This document shows, piece after piece, positions 5,233 to 12,175 of a DNA stretch of 36,452 nt. Each line of letters starts with the position of its first letter. The stretch's first letter is position 1. Origin of the DNA: a virus; IMG/VR virus record IMGVR_UViG_3300025769_000353, positions 1-36,452 of that record. One strand, 5' to 3'. The notes under the pieces were generated by a model that saw only the letters and a list, made by a program, of their open reading frames with translations, was not told the DNA's origin and made no database searches. The position numbers and the translations under genes are program-made.

Positions 5233-5466
5233 ATGGAAAATTATATAACAGTAAAATTAAATGGTGGTAGTGAATATGAGCAAGATATTTATATTACCAA
5301 AGGCGAAGCGTTAGCGTTGGAGTGTAAAGGAAACGGAGCATTTCAAAATAAAATATGGGAAGTAATTGCTAGTCATATAAATTGGCGTGAGCAAATGGTT
5401 GTGAATGGTGGCGCTTTTCAAATCATGAGTTATACAATTAATGGTATAACAAAGGAGTGGCATTAA
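5233..5466 (+). CDS. 77-aa hypothetical protein
   Basis: Product begins MENYITVKLNGGSEYEQ. A GGGGG ribosome-binding site lies 6 nt upstream and the gene begins 3 nt after the previous stop. Predicted small alpha/beta protein with no signal or membrane segment, family not recognised. Part of the four-gene cluster at 4916-5627. Confidence 0.65.
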   Translation: MENYITVKLNGGSEYEQDIYITKGEALALECKGNGAFQNKIWEVIASHINWREQMVVNGGAFQIMSYTINGITKEWH

Positions 5467-5468
5467 TC

Positions 5469-5627
5469 ATGGCTAGAAGATTGACAGCACAACAAATAAG
5501 AAATCGTAGAGCAATGCGAAAATGGTGGCGTAGTTTTAAGAAAGAGGGCGAGTGGGCAATGCCTTTAATAGCGTTTATAATCTTGCTGGGAGTAGTAGCA
5601 TATATATCAATTAATATAAATATTTAA
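5469..5627 (+). CDS. 52-aa basic protein with C-terminal membrane helix
   Basis: ATG at 5469, 2 nt after the preceding stop. An Arg/Lys-rich N-terminal half (MARRLTAQQIRNRRAMRKWW) precedes one hydrophobic helix (about residues 32-49). A tail-anchored inner-membrane protein is likely. It could act in membrane perturbation or superinfection exclusion; neither is shown by sequence. Confidence 0.6.
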   Translation: MARRLTAQQIRNRRAMRKWWRSFKKEGEWAMPLIAFIILLGVVAYISININI

Positions 5628-5656
5628 TTGACATTTATCTCCTCGTGTGCTATGGG
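5628..5656 (+). promoter_or_regulatory. Promoter-like element TTGACA-17-TATGGG
   Basis: TTGACA (5628-5633) directly abuts the stop of the preceding gene. CGTGTGC and TATGGG (5651-5656) follow after 17 bp. It is the second copy of the pattern at 2840. It leads into a compact RNA fold. Confidence 0.4.
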
Positions 5657-5707
5657 GTAGGGGTTAGCAGACCTCTACCCGTCCAGCTCGCTGGACACCC
5701 CCACATG
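5653..5707 (+). ncRNA. Structured small RNA candidate
   Basis: Two adjacent stems: GGGTAGGGGT/ACCTCTACCC (5655-5664 with 5671-5680, one G-U pair) and GTCCAGC/GCTGGAC (5681-5687 with 5690-5696). An alternative outer pairing of TGGGGT (5653-5658) with ACCCCCA (5697-5703) would make a three-way junction. CTTTTT follows at 5713. No gene occupies 5628-5819. It could be an sRNA or an attenuator ahead of the terminase operon. Confidence 0.5.
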
Positions 5708-5783
5708 TACAACTTTTTAAAAAATCGCGAACTACTAAAAAACGCAACAAGTTGCATCATAATGATGCTCTTAAAAATAATTC

Positions 5784-5812
5784 TTGACTTAAGTTCAAAA
5801 TTTTGTTATAAT
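5784..5812 (+). promoter_or_regulatory. Promoter of the terminase-curli-cyclase operon
   Basis: TTGACT (5784-5789), 17 bp, TATAAT (5807-5812). The predicted start coincides with the A of the ATG at 5820, so the first message is probably leaderless. Confidence 0.8.
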
Positions 5813-5819
5813 TCAAAAT

Positions 5820-6281
5820 ATGAAGAATGAAATATCTACAAGAATCAGTCCAGAAGGACTTGAAGTCGCCAATGCATATTTAGAGCTGGGTAATATTCCA
5901 GCAGTTTGTGTAAGATTAAAAATTGATGAAGGTGAGTGCAGTGAAATACTTGGTAAGCGAGAAGTAAAAGCTTATGTCGATCAAGTATATCTAGATAGTG
6001 GATATCGTAACCGTTTTAAATTAGCGGAAGCACTCGATGATCTTATAGATAGAAAATTAGAAGAAGCTGAAGAATCAGAAGTATACTCTAATAAAGATTT
6101 AGCAGACTTAATTCAGATGGCACACAAGATGCGAATGGATGAAATTAAAGCCCAGGCAGAACTAGAAAAAGCAAAGGCATCAAATGTTAAAAATCAAATT
6201 AATATACAAAATAATGGCGAGGTTCCTTTTGGGCAAGGTAACTATGGCGAATTAATGAAAAAATTACTTAAAGATAAATGA
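5820..6281 (+). CDS. terS: Terminase small subunit (TerS)
   Basis: A 153-aa protein. An N-terminal helix-turn-helix-like part (residues about 8-60, EVANAYLELGNIPAVCVRLK) precedes a central helical oligomerisation part (LDDLIDRKLEEAEES, KDLADLIQMAHKM) and a C-terminal tail (GNYGELMKKLL). This order is typical of phage TerS, which binds the packaging site and presents DNA to TerL. The start at 5820 lies at the predicted transcription start with no room for a ribosome-binding site, hence leaderless. The next gene overlaps its stop (ATGA). TerL is 9 kb away; the curli-cyclase genes lie between. Confidence 0.7.
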   Translation: MKNEISTRISPEGLEVANAYLELGNIPAVCVRLKIDEGECSEILGKREVKAYVDQVYLDSGYRNRFKLAEALDDLIDRKLEEAEESEVYSNKDLADLIQMAHKMRMDEIKAQAELEKAKASNVKNQINIQNNGEVPFGQGNYGELMKKLLKDK

Positions 6282-6403
6282 AACTCAACGATTTAGAAAA
6301 AGTACACCCAATGAAGCAAGTAGCTGCAGCCTCCATAATACAGGTAGTTGTACTATTTGGCATGCTTGGCTGTATGCAGATTAATCAATGGATAATTGTA
6401 TGA
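6278..6403 (+). CDS. 41-aa single-pass membrane protein
   Basis: ATG overlaps the TerS stop. Product MKLNDLEKVHPMKQV followed by a hydrophobic helix (about residues 16-33). No signal-peptidase site is obvious. Translationally coupled to TerS and at its end to a tiny 18-codon frame (ATG at 6400) leading into 6444. Unknown function; its place before CsgF and CsgG suggests membrane work during late infection. Confidence 0.55.
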   Translation: MKLNDLEKVHPMKQVAAASIIQVVVLFGMLGCMQINQWIIV

Positions 6404-6443
6404 AACTCTTTTTTAAATATTGGATATTACCGTGGAGTTACCC

Positions 6444-6746
6444 ATGGAGGAGCTAGGCGTATTTGATGTAATTGCTCAGGTAGGAGCACCTATTGCAGCT
6501 GCCCTATTTATGGGTGGTTTTATATTTCTTATCATTCGTAAAATTATGGATGATGTAGTTGGAAATACTGAAGAAGTAAAAGGTATATCTAAAATGCTAA
6601 TTACTCGTATTAAGACTATGAATAACGACATGATTAAAATAGATATGAGTGTAAGTTCCGCACTAGGGCTTACACCAGACTTAGACAAGATAGCAAGAGC
6701 AGAAAATTTTGTTGAGTCAGGGAGCATAGATGCAAGACGTGATTGA
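6444..6746 (+). CDS. 100-aa membrane protein with coiled-coil tail (holin-like)
   Basis: I chose ATG 6444 (MEELGVFDVIAQVG) because TGGAG sits 8 nt upstream; a TTG at 6420 is the longer alternative. One membrane helix (about residues 14-36) is followed by a long helix with heptad-like spacing (SKMLITRIKTMNNDMIKI). The architecture matches that of the next gene, suggesting paralogs, and is similar in kind to BhlA/XhlA-type holin-associated proteins. They lie directly upstream of CsgF and CsgG. Confidence 0.6.
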   Translation: MEELGVFDVIAQVGAPIAAALFMGGFIFLIIRKIMDDVVGNTEEVKGISKMLITRIKTMNNDMIKIDMSVSSALGLTPDLDKIARAENFVESGSIDARRD

Positions 6747-6981
6747 TGCAATACAGCAATTTGGATTTCCAATTGTAGCAATGGTCGGACTTGGGTACTT
6801 CGTGTACTTTGTTTGGACTACAATCACTGAAAAAATCGACCCAGCAATCGAAGAAATGAAAATAACTATCTTACAGTTAATCGACCAGATAAGAATGTTA
6901 GATAATGATATGATTCGACTGCAAAAGAAACTGGATACAGTTTTACAATTAAAAGAAAATGAAAGAAGAAAAACTAAATAA
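6730..6981 (+). CDS. 83-aa membrane protein with coiled-coil tail (holin-like)
   Basis: A membrane helix at about residues 12-31 (FPIVAMVGLGYFVYFVWTTI) is followed by a charged coiled coil (LIDQIRMLDNDMIRLQKKLD). LDNDMIRL mirrors MNNDMIKI in the upstream protein. The layout of a short N-terminal helix then a cytoplasmic coiled coil resembles BhlA-type holins. It overlaps its neighbours by 17 and 23 nt. A lysis role is plausible but not shown. Confidence 0.6.
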   Translation: MQDVIDAIQQFGFPIVAMVGLGYFVYFVWTTITEKIDPAIEEMKITILQLIDQIRMLDNDMIRLQKKLDTVLQLKENERRKTK

Positions 6982-7453
6982 TAGAATTTCAAATGCCGTT
7001 GTAGGAGCAATATTTGTACTGTTTTTTGTAGCAGTAACACATGACTTAAAAGCAGATGAAATCAAATTTGGATTTAAAAGCCCATCATTTAGTGGTGTAG
7101 GCACATCTTCACACTACTTAACAATTGACTCTCAAGAGATGTCAAGAAAAGACGCACTTAAAGCTGAAATAAAAGCTTTGGCAGATGCAGCAAAAAGAGA
7201 AGAAGAAAATACAACTCTCGCAAGATTTATTAAAAACTTTGAATCAAGAGTATATGCACAGTTATCAAGACAACTAGTAGATCAACTATTTGGTGAGAAC
7301 CCTGCAACGGAAGGATCATTTCAATTATTTGATAGTCTGATTACATGGACATCAGATGGCATTTCAATTACAATGACCATATTTAACGAAACTACTGGTG
7401 AAACAACTACAATCACAATTCCTATTGGCGATTTTGGTTTCCCTACTGGCTAG
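6959..7453 (+). CDS. csgF: CsgF-like curli assembly protein
   Basis: A 164-aa protein with a signal peptide (about residues 1-32, cleaved after LKA). The mature N-terminus FGFKSPSFSG matches the CsgF N-terminal segment (FQFRNPNFGG in E. coli) that inserts into the CsgG channel. The C-terminal beta-rich part (WTSDGISITMTI, ETTTITIPIG) also follows CsgF, including the conserved run of Thr near the end. In bacteria CsgF docks on the CsgG pore and helps nucleate curli at the surface. It overlaps the upstream gene by 23 nt and CsgG by 56 nt. It is longer than E. coli CsgF because of a Lys/Glu-rich insertion after the first strand. Confidence 0.85.
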   Translation: MKEEKLNNRISNAVVGAIFVLFFVAVTHDLKADEIKFGFKSPSFSGVGTSSHYLTIDSQEMSRKDALKAEIKALADAAKREEENTTLARFIKNFESRVYAQLSRQLVDQLFGENPATEGSFQLFDSLITWTSDGISITMTIFNETTGETTTITIPIGDFGFPTG

Positions 7454-8258
7454 TTGTGCAAACTGGACGCATATAGAATATATATCGCCCTGTGTAACTA
7501 ATCCAGATGGAGACTATAAAGACCTATCTACAATTATCGGAAAAGCCGAGTGTTTTTCTGGTGACGCTATAATTGAAAAACCTGTCACAAAAGCAATTAC
7601 AGAACTACCTCTGCCTTCACGCTATCCTGTGGTGGCCGTATATAAATTCGCAGATTATACAGGACAAAGAAAGAGTGTAGATGGCATAGCAAGTTTTAGT
7701 ACTGCTGTGACTATGGCTCCAGAAGCATACTTAATTCGTGCATTAAAACAATCAAATTTTTTCAGAGTAGTTGAAAGAGGTGGATTAGATAACCTTACTC
7801 GTGAAAGACAATTAATAAGACAAACAAGACAAACATTTAATGATGATACTGAGCAAAAACCACTCATTTTTGCTGGGTTAATTATCGAAGGAGGTATTGT
7901 AGATTACAATACTAACTTACTAACTGGAGGTGTCGGAGCTAGGTATCTTGGTATCGGCAACTCTAAACAATATCGTGAAGATACAGTAATGGTTTCATTA
8001 AGATTAGTTTCTGTGAGTACAGGAGAAATCTTATTAGAAATCCTTACCTCAAAAACGATACTCTCAGTGGGAGTCTCTAATGACTATTTCAGATTTATTG
8101 CTGAAGGCACAGAACTTGTAGAATTCGAAAGTGGAAACGCTATGAATGAGAGCAAGTCTATTGCTGTACAAGCGGCAATGGAAACAGCTGTGGTAGAATT
8201 AGTACACCAAGGAAGAGAGAAAGGGTACTGGAAGTACTGGGGAGAGAACAGTGATTAG
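7398..8258 (+). CDS. csgG: CsgG-like outer-membrane curli secretion channel (lipoprotein)
   Basis: A 286-aa protein with GTG start 7398. The lipoprotein signal ends in L17-A-S-C20. The family core is well conserved: VAVYKFADYTGQ, SFSTAVT, ALKQSNFFRVVER, RERQLIR, GGVGARYLGIG (177-187), VSTGEILLE and SKTILS. CsgG forms a nonameric beta-barrel that lets curlin subunits cross the outer membrane. In the constriction loop F100 matches E. coli Phe56, but the Asn55 position is Ser99 and the Tyr51 position is not aromatic (D95). There is an extra N-terminal segment of about 40 residues with two Cys (C32, C52). It overlaps CsgF by 56 nt. No CsgE is present in the window. Confidence 0.92.
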   Translation: MKQLQSQFLLAILVSLLASCANWTHIEYISPCVTNPDGDYKDLSTIIGKAECFSGDAIIEKPVTKAITELPLPSRYPVVAVYKFADYTGQRKSVDGIASFSTAVTMAPEAYLIRALKQSNFFRVVERGGLDNLTRERQLIRQTRQTFNDDTEQKPLIFAGLIIEGGIVDYNTNLLTGGVGARYLGIGNSKQYREDTVMVSLRLVSVSTGEILLEILTSKTILSVGVSNDYFRFIAEGTELVEFESGNAMNESKSIAVQAAMETAVVELVHQGREKGYWKYWGENSD

Positions 8259-8970
8259 ATTTATAATCGCAATAATGTTCGCAGGGTCAATCTATGCAGA
8301 CAATGAAATCTATATAGACCAATCAGGCGACAACGTTAATATCGACCTCGAGCAATTAGGTTCAAGCAACATGATTGGTGGTTTACAATCTGTAAACGGC
8401 TCAATGACTGCTGCTATACTTACTGGAGGAACCTGGACGCTTGATATTAATCAAATCGGAAGCTCTAATAAGTTTCTTACTGATGGAATATTAGGAAGCA
8501 ATTTTACAGGTTTCTTTGAATTTGATGGTGATAGTAACGATTTTGAATTCTCTATGGATACTACAGGATTAAATGGAGCTGACTATGTTAACGCTTTTGT
8601 TGATATAACAGGTGGTTCAAACGCATTTGATTTTGATTTTGGTGAATCATCTGCAGTTGATTACTTAGACTTTGATTTAATCATGGACGGTGACAGTAAT
8701 GATCTAGATTTTAATATAGATTCATCTTACTACACTGCTTATATAGATATCTTTGGAGATAGTAATACAATGACCTTGGATAAAACAGGGTACGGAGCTT
8801 CCTCAAGTGATGCAGGGTATTTTTACTTAGACTTAAATGGCAGTACAAATACTATTAATATAGAGCAAAGCTCTACACTCGCACTTGACTGGCTAAAAAT
8901 AGAAAGTGATGCGTCAAACAGTAACATTTGTGTTATTCAGTCTGATGGTGGTACTACCACTAGCTGCTGA
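8251..8970 (+). CDS. Secreted curlin-repeat protein (CsgA/CsgB-like)
   Basis: A 239-aa protein with GTG start 8251 preceded by GGGGAGAG. Signal peptide at residues 1-16. Curlin motif Q-x-G-x2-N appears in canonical form at Q35-L-G-S-S-N40 and again in INQIGSSN, with Q24-S-G26 just before. At least five later repeats keep G-x-x-N (GDSN, GGSN, GDSN, GDSN, GSTN) on short beta strands. Most of their Gln are replaced by Asp or other residues, making the protein very acidic. It is the likely cargo of CsgG and could form an amyloid-like beta solenoid. It overlaps CsgG by 8 nt and the FecR gene by 65 nt. Two Cys lie near the end. Confidence 0.8.
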   Translation: MIRFIIAIMFAGSIYADNEIYIDQSGDNVNIDLEQLGSSNMIGGLQSVNGSMTAAILTGGTWTLDINQIGSSNKFLTDGILGSNFTGFFEFDGDSNDFEFSMDTTGLNGADYVNAFVDITGGSNAFDFDFGESSAVDYLDFDLIMDGDSNDLDFNIDSSYYTAYIDIFGDSNTMTLDKTGYGASSSDAGYFYLDLNGSTNTINIEQSSTLALDWLKIESDASNSNICVIQSDGGTTTSC

Positions 8971-10018
8971 TATAGGCGAAATCACAGAACTTCGTGGGAA
9001 CGGTGCTGTTATAAGAGATGACACCGTTCCTGCTTTTTTAGAACAAGACATTCAACAAATGGACGATGTTCGTACAGCTAATGGGCGACTAGGAATAACG
9101 TTTATTGACGATAGTCAGGTTCGACTCACAGAGCATAGCAAACTTATAATTGATGAAGTTATCTTTGACCCTGATCCAGATAAATCAAAGATGACTATGG
9201 AATTTGCAAGTGGCACTGCTCGATTTATAACTGGTAAAATAGGACAGATTAATAAACAAAATATAAATATATCTACTCCAACAGCACAGATAGCAATTCG
9301 TGGAACAGACTTTACTGTTACCGTTGACGAGTTTGGCAGAAGTCTTGTTATACTTTTACCAGATGCAGGAGGGTTACCTAGTGGTGAGATTGTAGTTTCA
9401 ACTGCCATGGGTAGCACAATATTAAATAAACCATACCAATCCACTGTTACTACCGTTTGGGAGCAGGCACCATCAAAGTCTGTAATCTTGGATTTAACAC
9501 TGGACTTGATAGACAATTTATTAATTGTCTCACCACCAAAAAGAAATGAAGAAATCGAACAAAATACAGGACAGACTGGAAGTGATGACACTAGTAGCAA
9601 TATTCTTGACGTCGACTATCTCGCTTACGGGGAACTAGAAATAGATTATCTAGCTTATGATGATTTAGAATTTAGCGAACTTGATATAGAATATTTAGAT
9701 GTAAACTTCTTAGAAGATTTATTAGAAGTTATCGAAGAACTTGACCTACTTACAGCAGAAGACCAGCTAAACGCTAGTGTCTTTTCGCCTATAAATATAC
9801 AAGGTACTGAGTATGGTAACGATCCAACTACTCAGATTACAACTTTCGGAGATGCAGAAACTGTAACACTTATACGACAGGTCAATCAATTTGTGCAGTT
9901 GGATCTAAATGGGCAGACTGCCTACAATATAATAATAGAACAAGATGGAAAAGCTTACAACGTTATTCTTAACTCTGGTAGTGACACTACAATTACAATC
10001 CGCCAATCTGGAGGTTGA
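8906..10018 (+). CDS. Secreted FecR-domain protein with curlin-like C-terminus
   Basis: A 370-aa protein (GTG 8906, or ATG 8909). A signal peptide (about 1-21) is followed by a FecR domain (about 24-150) with the typical strands GTARFITGKI and STPTAQIAIRGTDFTV. Next come a spacer, an acidic Leu/Tyr repeat region (about 235-285, twice DYLAY) and a C-terminal segment with curlin-like Q-x-G units (EQDGKAYN, IRQSGG). Bacterial FecR-domain proteins act in the periplasm, the founding member as a signal relay in ferric citrate uptake, and from memory they often neighbour CHASE2 proteins. The curlin-like tail suggests co-assembly with the upstream protein or export through CsgG. No transmembrane anchor or anti-sigma domain is present. 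Confidence 0.8.
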   Translation: MMRQTVTFVLFSLMVVLPLAADIGEITELRGNGAVIRDDTVPAFLEQDIQQMDDVRTANGRLGITFIDDSQVRLTEHSKLIIDEVIFDPDPDKSKMTMEFASGTARFITGKIGQINKQNINISTPTAQIAIRGTDFTVTVDEFGRSLVILLPDAGGLPSGEIVVSTAMGSTILNKPYQSTVTTVWEQAPSKSVILDLTLDLIDNLLIVSPPKRNEEIEQNTGQTGSDDTSSNILDVDYLAYGELEIDYLAYDDLEFSELDIEYLDVNFLEDLLEVIEELDLLTAEDQLNASVFSPINIQGTEYGNDPTTQITTFGDAETVTLIRQVNQFVQLDLNGQTAYNIIIEQDGKAYNVILNSGSDTTITIRQSGG

Positions 10019-10409
10019 TATACCTTGGGACTGGGAACAGATTCGAGCAGATGCAGAATTAATTAAAAACTCAAAAACAAATATATTGCCAGACTTTGAG
10101 TTTACTGAAATGGCAAACGATGCACAATACAATATTTTTTGGACACTACAAGCACTCGATGTTTATACTACTTATCGTGGACTTAAATATAGTTGTGTAT
10201 ACGAATCAAACCCTATAGTTGGAGATAATCCAGACTTGGCAAGGCTAGTAACACACAAGACTTTAGCCTTACACCCAATTGCAATTTTACAGCCACTACG
10301 AATACTAACAAAACAAGAAGTGCAAAATTATAATGTATTTTATACTACAGTAGTTTATAATAATTATACTGTTTGGAATAGAGCGAGGAAAGTATGCAAA
10401 AAACGATAA
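9945..10409 (+). CDS. Secreted or envelope protein, DUF5658-like
   Basis: A 154-aa protein with signal peptide MEKLTTLFLTLVVTLQLQSA. The core follows the pattern ALDVYTTYRGL then ESNPIVGDNP then HKTLAL, like DUF5658 membrane proteins, whose function is unknown. It overlaps the FecR gene by 74 nt and the cyclase by 16 nt, so it is tied to both. It may be an accessory to the FecR/CHASE2 sensing pair; this rests on position only. Confidence 0.6.
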   Translation: MEKLTTLFLTLVVTLQLQSANLEVDIPWDWEQIRADAELIKNSKTNILPDFEFTEMANDAQYNIFWTLQALDVYTTYRGLKYSCVYESNPIVGDNPDLARLVTHKTLALHPIAILQPLRILTKQEVQNYNVFYTTVVYNNYTVWNRARKVCKKR

Positions 10410-12175
10410 CAATAATAATATTTATGGGATTCTTAATTTGGAATCCTGGTATCATGCAAAGAGTCGAACTAATTGGTTATGACTATCTAATTATGAATAC
10501 CGAACCAGTACAAAACGAGAACATTCTTATAGTAGATATAGATGAAGAAACAGTAAGTACTTATGGGGGCTGGCCAGTACCAAGAAGTTATTATGGCGAT
10601 GCTATTATGGCAACTCAAGCAGTTGCTGGTATTACAGTACTTATGCCAAACAAAGACCTTCGAGGAATGAATCAAGATGAATACTTCACACGCAGACTTG
10701 AAGTAAGACCAACTGTCCTTGCTAGTGCAGCATCGACACAAGTAACTGGAACTAATCCTCATGTAGGAACTGCCCAGTTAGGAGAGGATCCACTACCATG
10801 GCTATATCAATACCCAGGAATTATACCTACAGAACCCACGCTGGAGTCAAAGGCAAAGGGACTAGGAGTAGTAACCGCTACACCGGAAATAGACGGGGTT
10901 ACTCGTCGTATTCCCCTAGTCGTAAACGTGCAGTCAAAACTTTACCCAACTTTCGCCTTGGAACTCTTAAGAGTCGCAGTAGGCGATCCTTCGTACCAGC
11001 TAAAAACAACACCAGAAGGCGTTTCTTGGGTTAGAATACCAAACTACCCATTAATGATTACAGATGCGAATGGTCGTATCTTTCTTAACTGGAATACTAA
11101 ATTTTACAAACAAACAGGACTGGAGTTTTTGGAGAATCCAATCGATGCTCCCTTTGTTATATTCGGCACGACTGCAGAGGGTATAACAAACCCTGTGCCG
11201 ACCCCTGCAGGGGCTAAATACCCACATGAAATACAAGCTAACATTCTTCATAATCTTATCACAGGTACTGCTCCTTCTATACCTACTTGGGTATTCGGGG
11301 CAGAAATCGCAGGAACATTCTTCGCCTTATTATTACTTGCATTTGCAACCAGATCCGTATGGTTCTCGTTGCCCTCATTGTTATTAATAGTTAGTGGGTC
11401 AATTTATGGAAGCCTAAAATTATATGAATCTTCTTATTTGTTTGACGTTAGCGGAATCGTAATACTCTCGGTTTTGTTTTGGGCATACCATTCATTCCTG
11501 AGTTTCCTTTCCGAGTATCGTCAGAAACTTCGAATCAAACAACAATTCGGGACATACGTAAGTCCAGACCTTGTCAAAAAATTACAAAAAGACCCAACAT
11601 TACTGAGATTGGGTGGGGAGACCAAACGACTAACTTTTCTTTTTTCTGATATTAGAGGATTCACTCCAATTTCAGAAAAATACCAAAAAGACCCACAGGG
11701 ACTTACAGCACTTATAAATAGATTCCTTGACAATCAAACACAAATTATACTAAAACATGGTGGCACCATAGATAAATATATGGGAGACTGTATAATGGCA
11801 TTTTGGGGTGCGCCACTTGATGATGAACAACAAGTTGAAAATGCAACTAAGGCAGTTCTTGAAATGAAAGAATCGCTTGGAGAATTAAATGAAACACTTA
11901 AAGAGGAGGGCCTTGATCAAATCAATACAGGCGCTGGAATCAATACAGGGCTATGCGTGGTTGGCAACTTTGGCAGTAGTAATCGCTTCGATTATAGTGT
12001 CCTTGGGGATTCTGTCAATCTTGCTGCTCGACTAGAATCTAGTTGCAAAGAGTATGATACTGATTTAATCATATCTGAGTACAGTTTAGTTGACGGTTAT
12101 GATTACAAATTCCTTGACGAAGTTACGGTCAAAGGAAAGTCGGAACCCGTCAAAATATATACCATACAAAAATAG
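10394..12175 (+). CDS. CHASE2-domain class III adenylate cyclase, membrane bound
   Basis: A 593-aa protein. N-terminal membrane helix (about 4-18), then a periplasmic CHASE2 sensor (about 25-295, with VDIDEETVSTYGGWPVPR), three membrane helices (about 299-370), a short linker helix and a class III cyclase domain (about 405-590). All catalytic residues are present: metal-binding D419 (FSDIRGFT) and D465 (YMGD), adenine-specifying K461 (DKYMGD) and D539 (VLGDSVN), transition-state N542 and R546. The K/D pair predicts ATP, hence cAMP. GAGGA precedes the ATG. It is the last gene of the operon, ahead of a terminator. A complete receptor-type cyclase in a phage late operon is very unusual. Host cAMP-CRP could be the target. 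Confidence 0.92.
   Translation: MQKTITIIIFMGFLIWNPGIMQRVELIGYDYLIMNTEPVQNENILIVDIDEETVSTYGGWPVPRSYYGDAIMATQAVAGITVLMPNKDLRGMNQDEYFTRRLEVRPTVLASAASTQVTGTNPHVGTAQLGEDPLPWLYQYPGIIPTEPTLESKAKGLGVVTATPEIDGVTRRIPLVVNVQSKLYPTFALELLRVAVGDPSYQLKTTPEGVSWVRIPNYPLMITDANGRIFLNWNTKFYKQTGLEFLENPIDAPFVIFGTTAEGITNPVPTPAGAKYPHEIQANILHNLITGTAPSIPTWVFGAEIAGTFFALLLLAFATRSVWFSLPSLLLIVSGSIYGSLKLYESSYLFDVSGIVILSVLFWAYHSFLSFLSEYRQKLRIKQQFGTYVSPDLVKKLQKDPTLLRLGGETKRLTFLFSDIRGFTPISEKYQKDPQGLTALINRFLDNQTQIILKHGGTIDKYMGDCIMAFWGAPLDDEQQVENATKAVLEMKESLGELNETLKEEGLDQINTGAGINTGLCVVGNFGSSNRFDYSVLGDSVNLAARLESSCKEYDTDLIISEYSLVDGYDYKFLDEVTVKGKSEPVKIYTIQK

Noticed and set aside
6420-6443. Upstream TTG start for the 6444 gene
   Set aside because: The ATG at 6444 has a properly spaced GGAG and gives a better N-terminus; TTG has none.
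8906-10018. FecR protein as an anti-sigma regulator of a phage sigma factor
   Set aside because: There is no transmembrane helix or cytoplasmic anti-sigma part, and no sigma-factor gene is seen in the window.
10487-11733. Frames opposite or inside the cyclase gene
   Set aside because: Shadows in other frames; the cyclase frame explains the region fully.
6959-12175. Bacterial chromosome fragment or assembly chimera carrying the curli-cyclase genes
   Set aside because: Genes overlap without a break from TerS through to the cyclase, and base composition and promoter style match the flanking phage genes.
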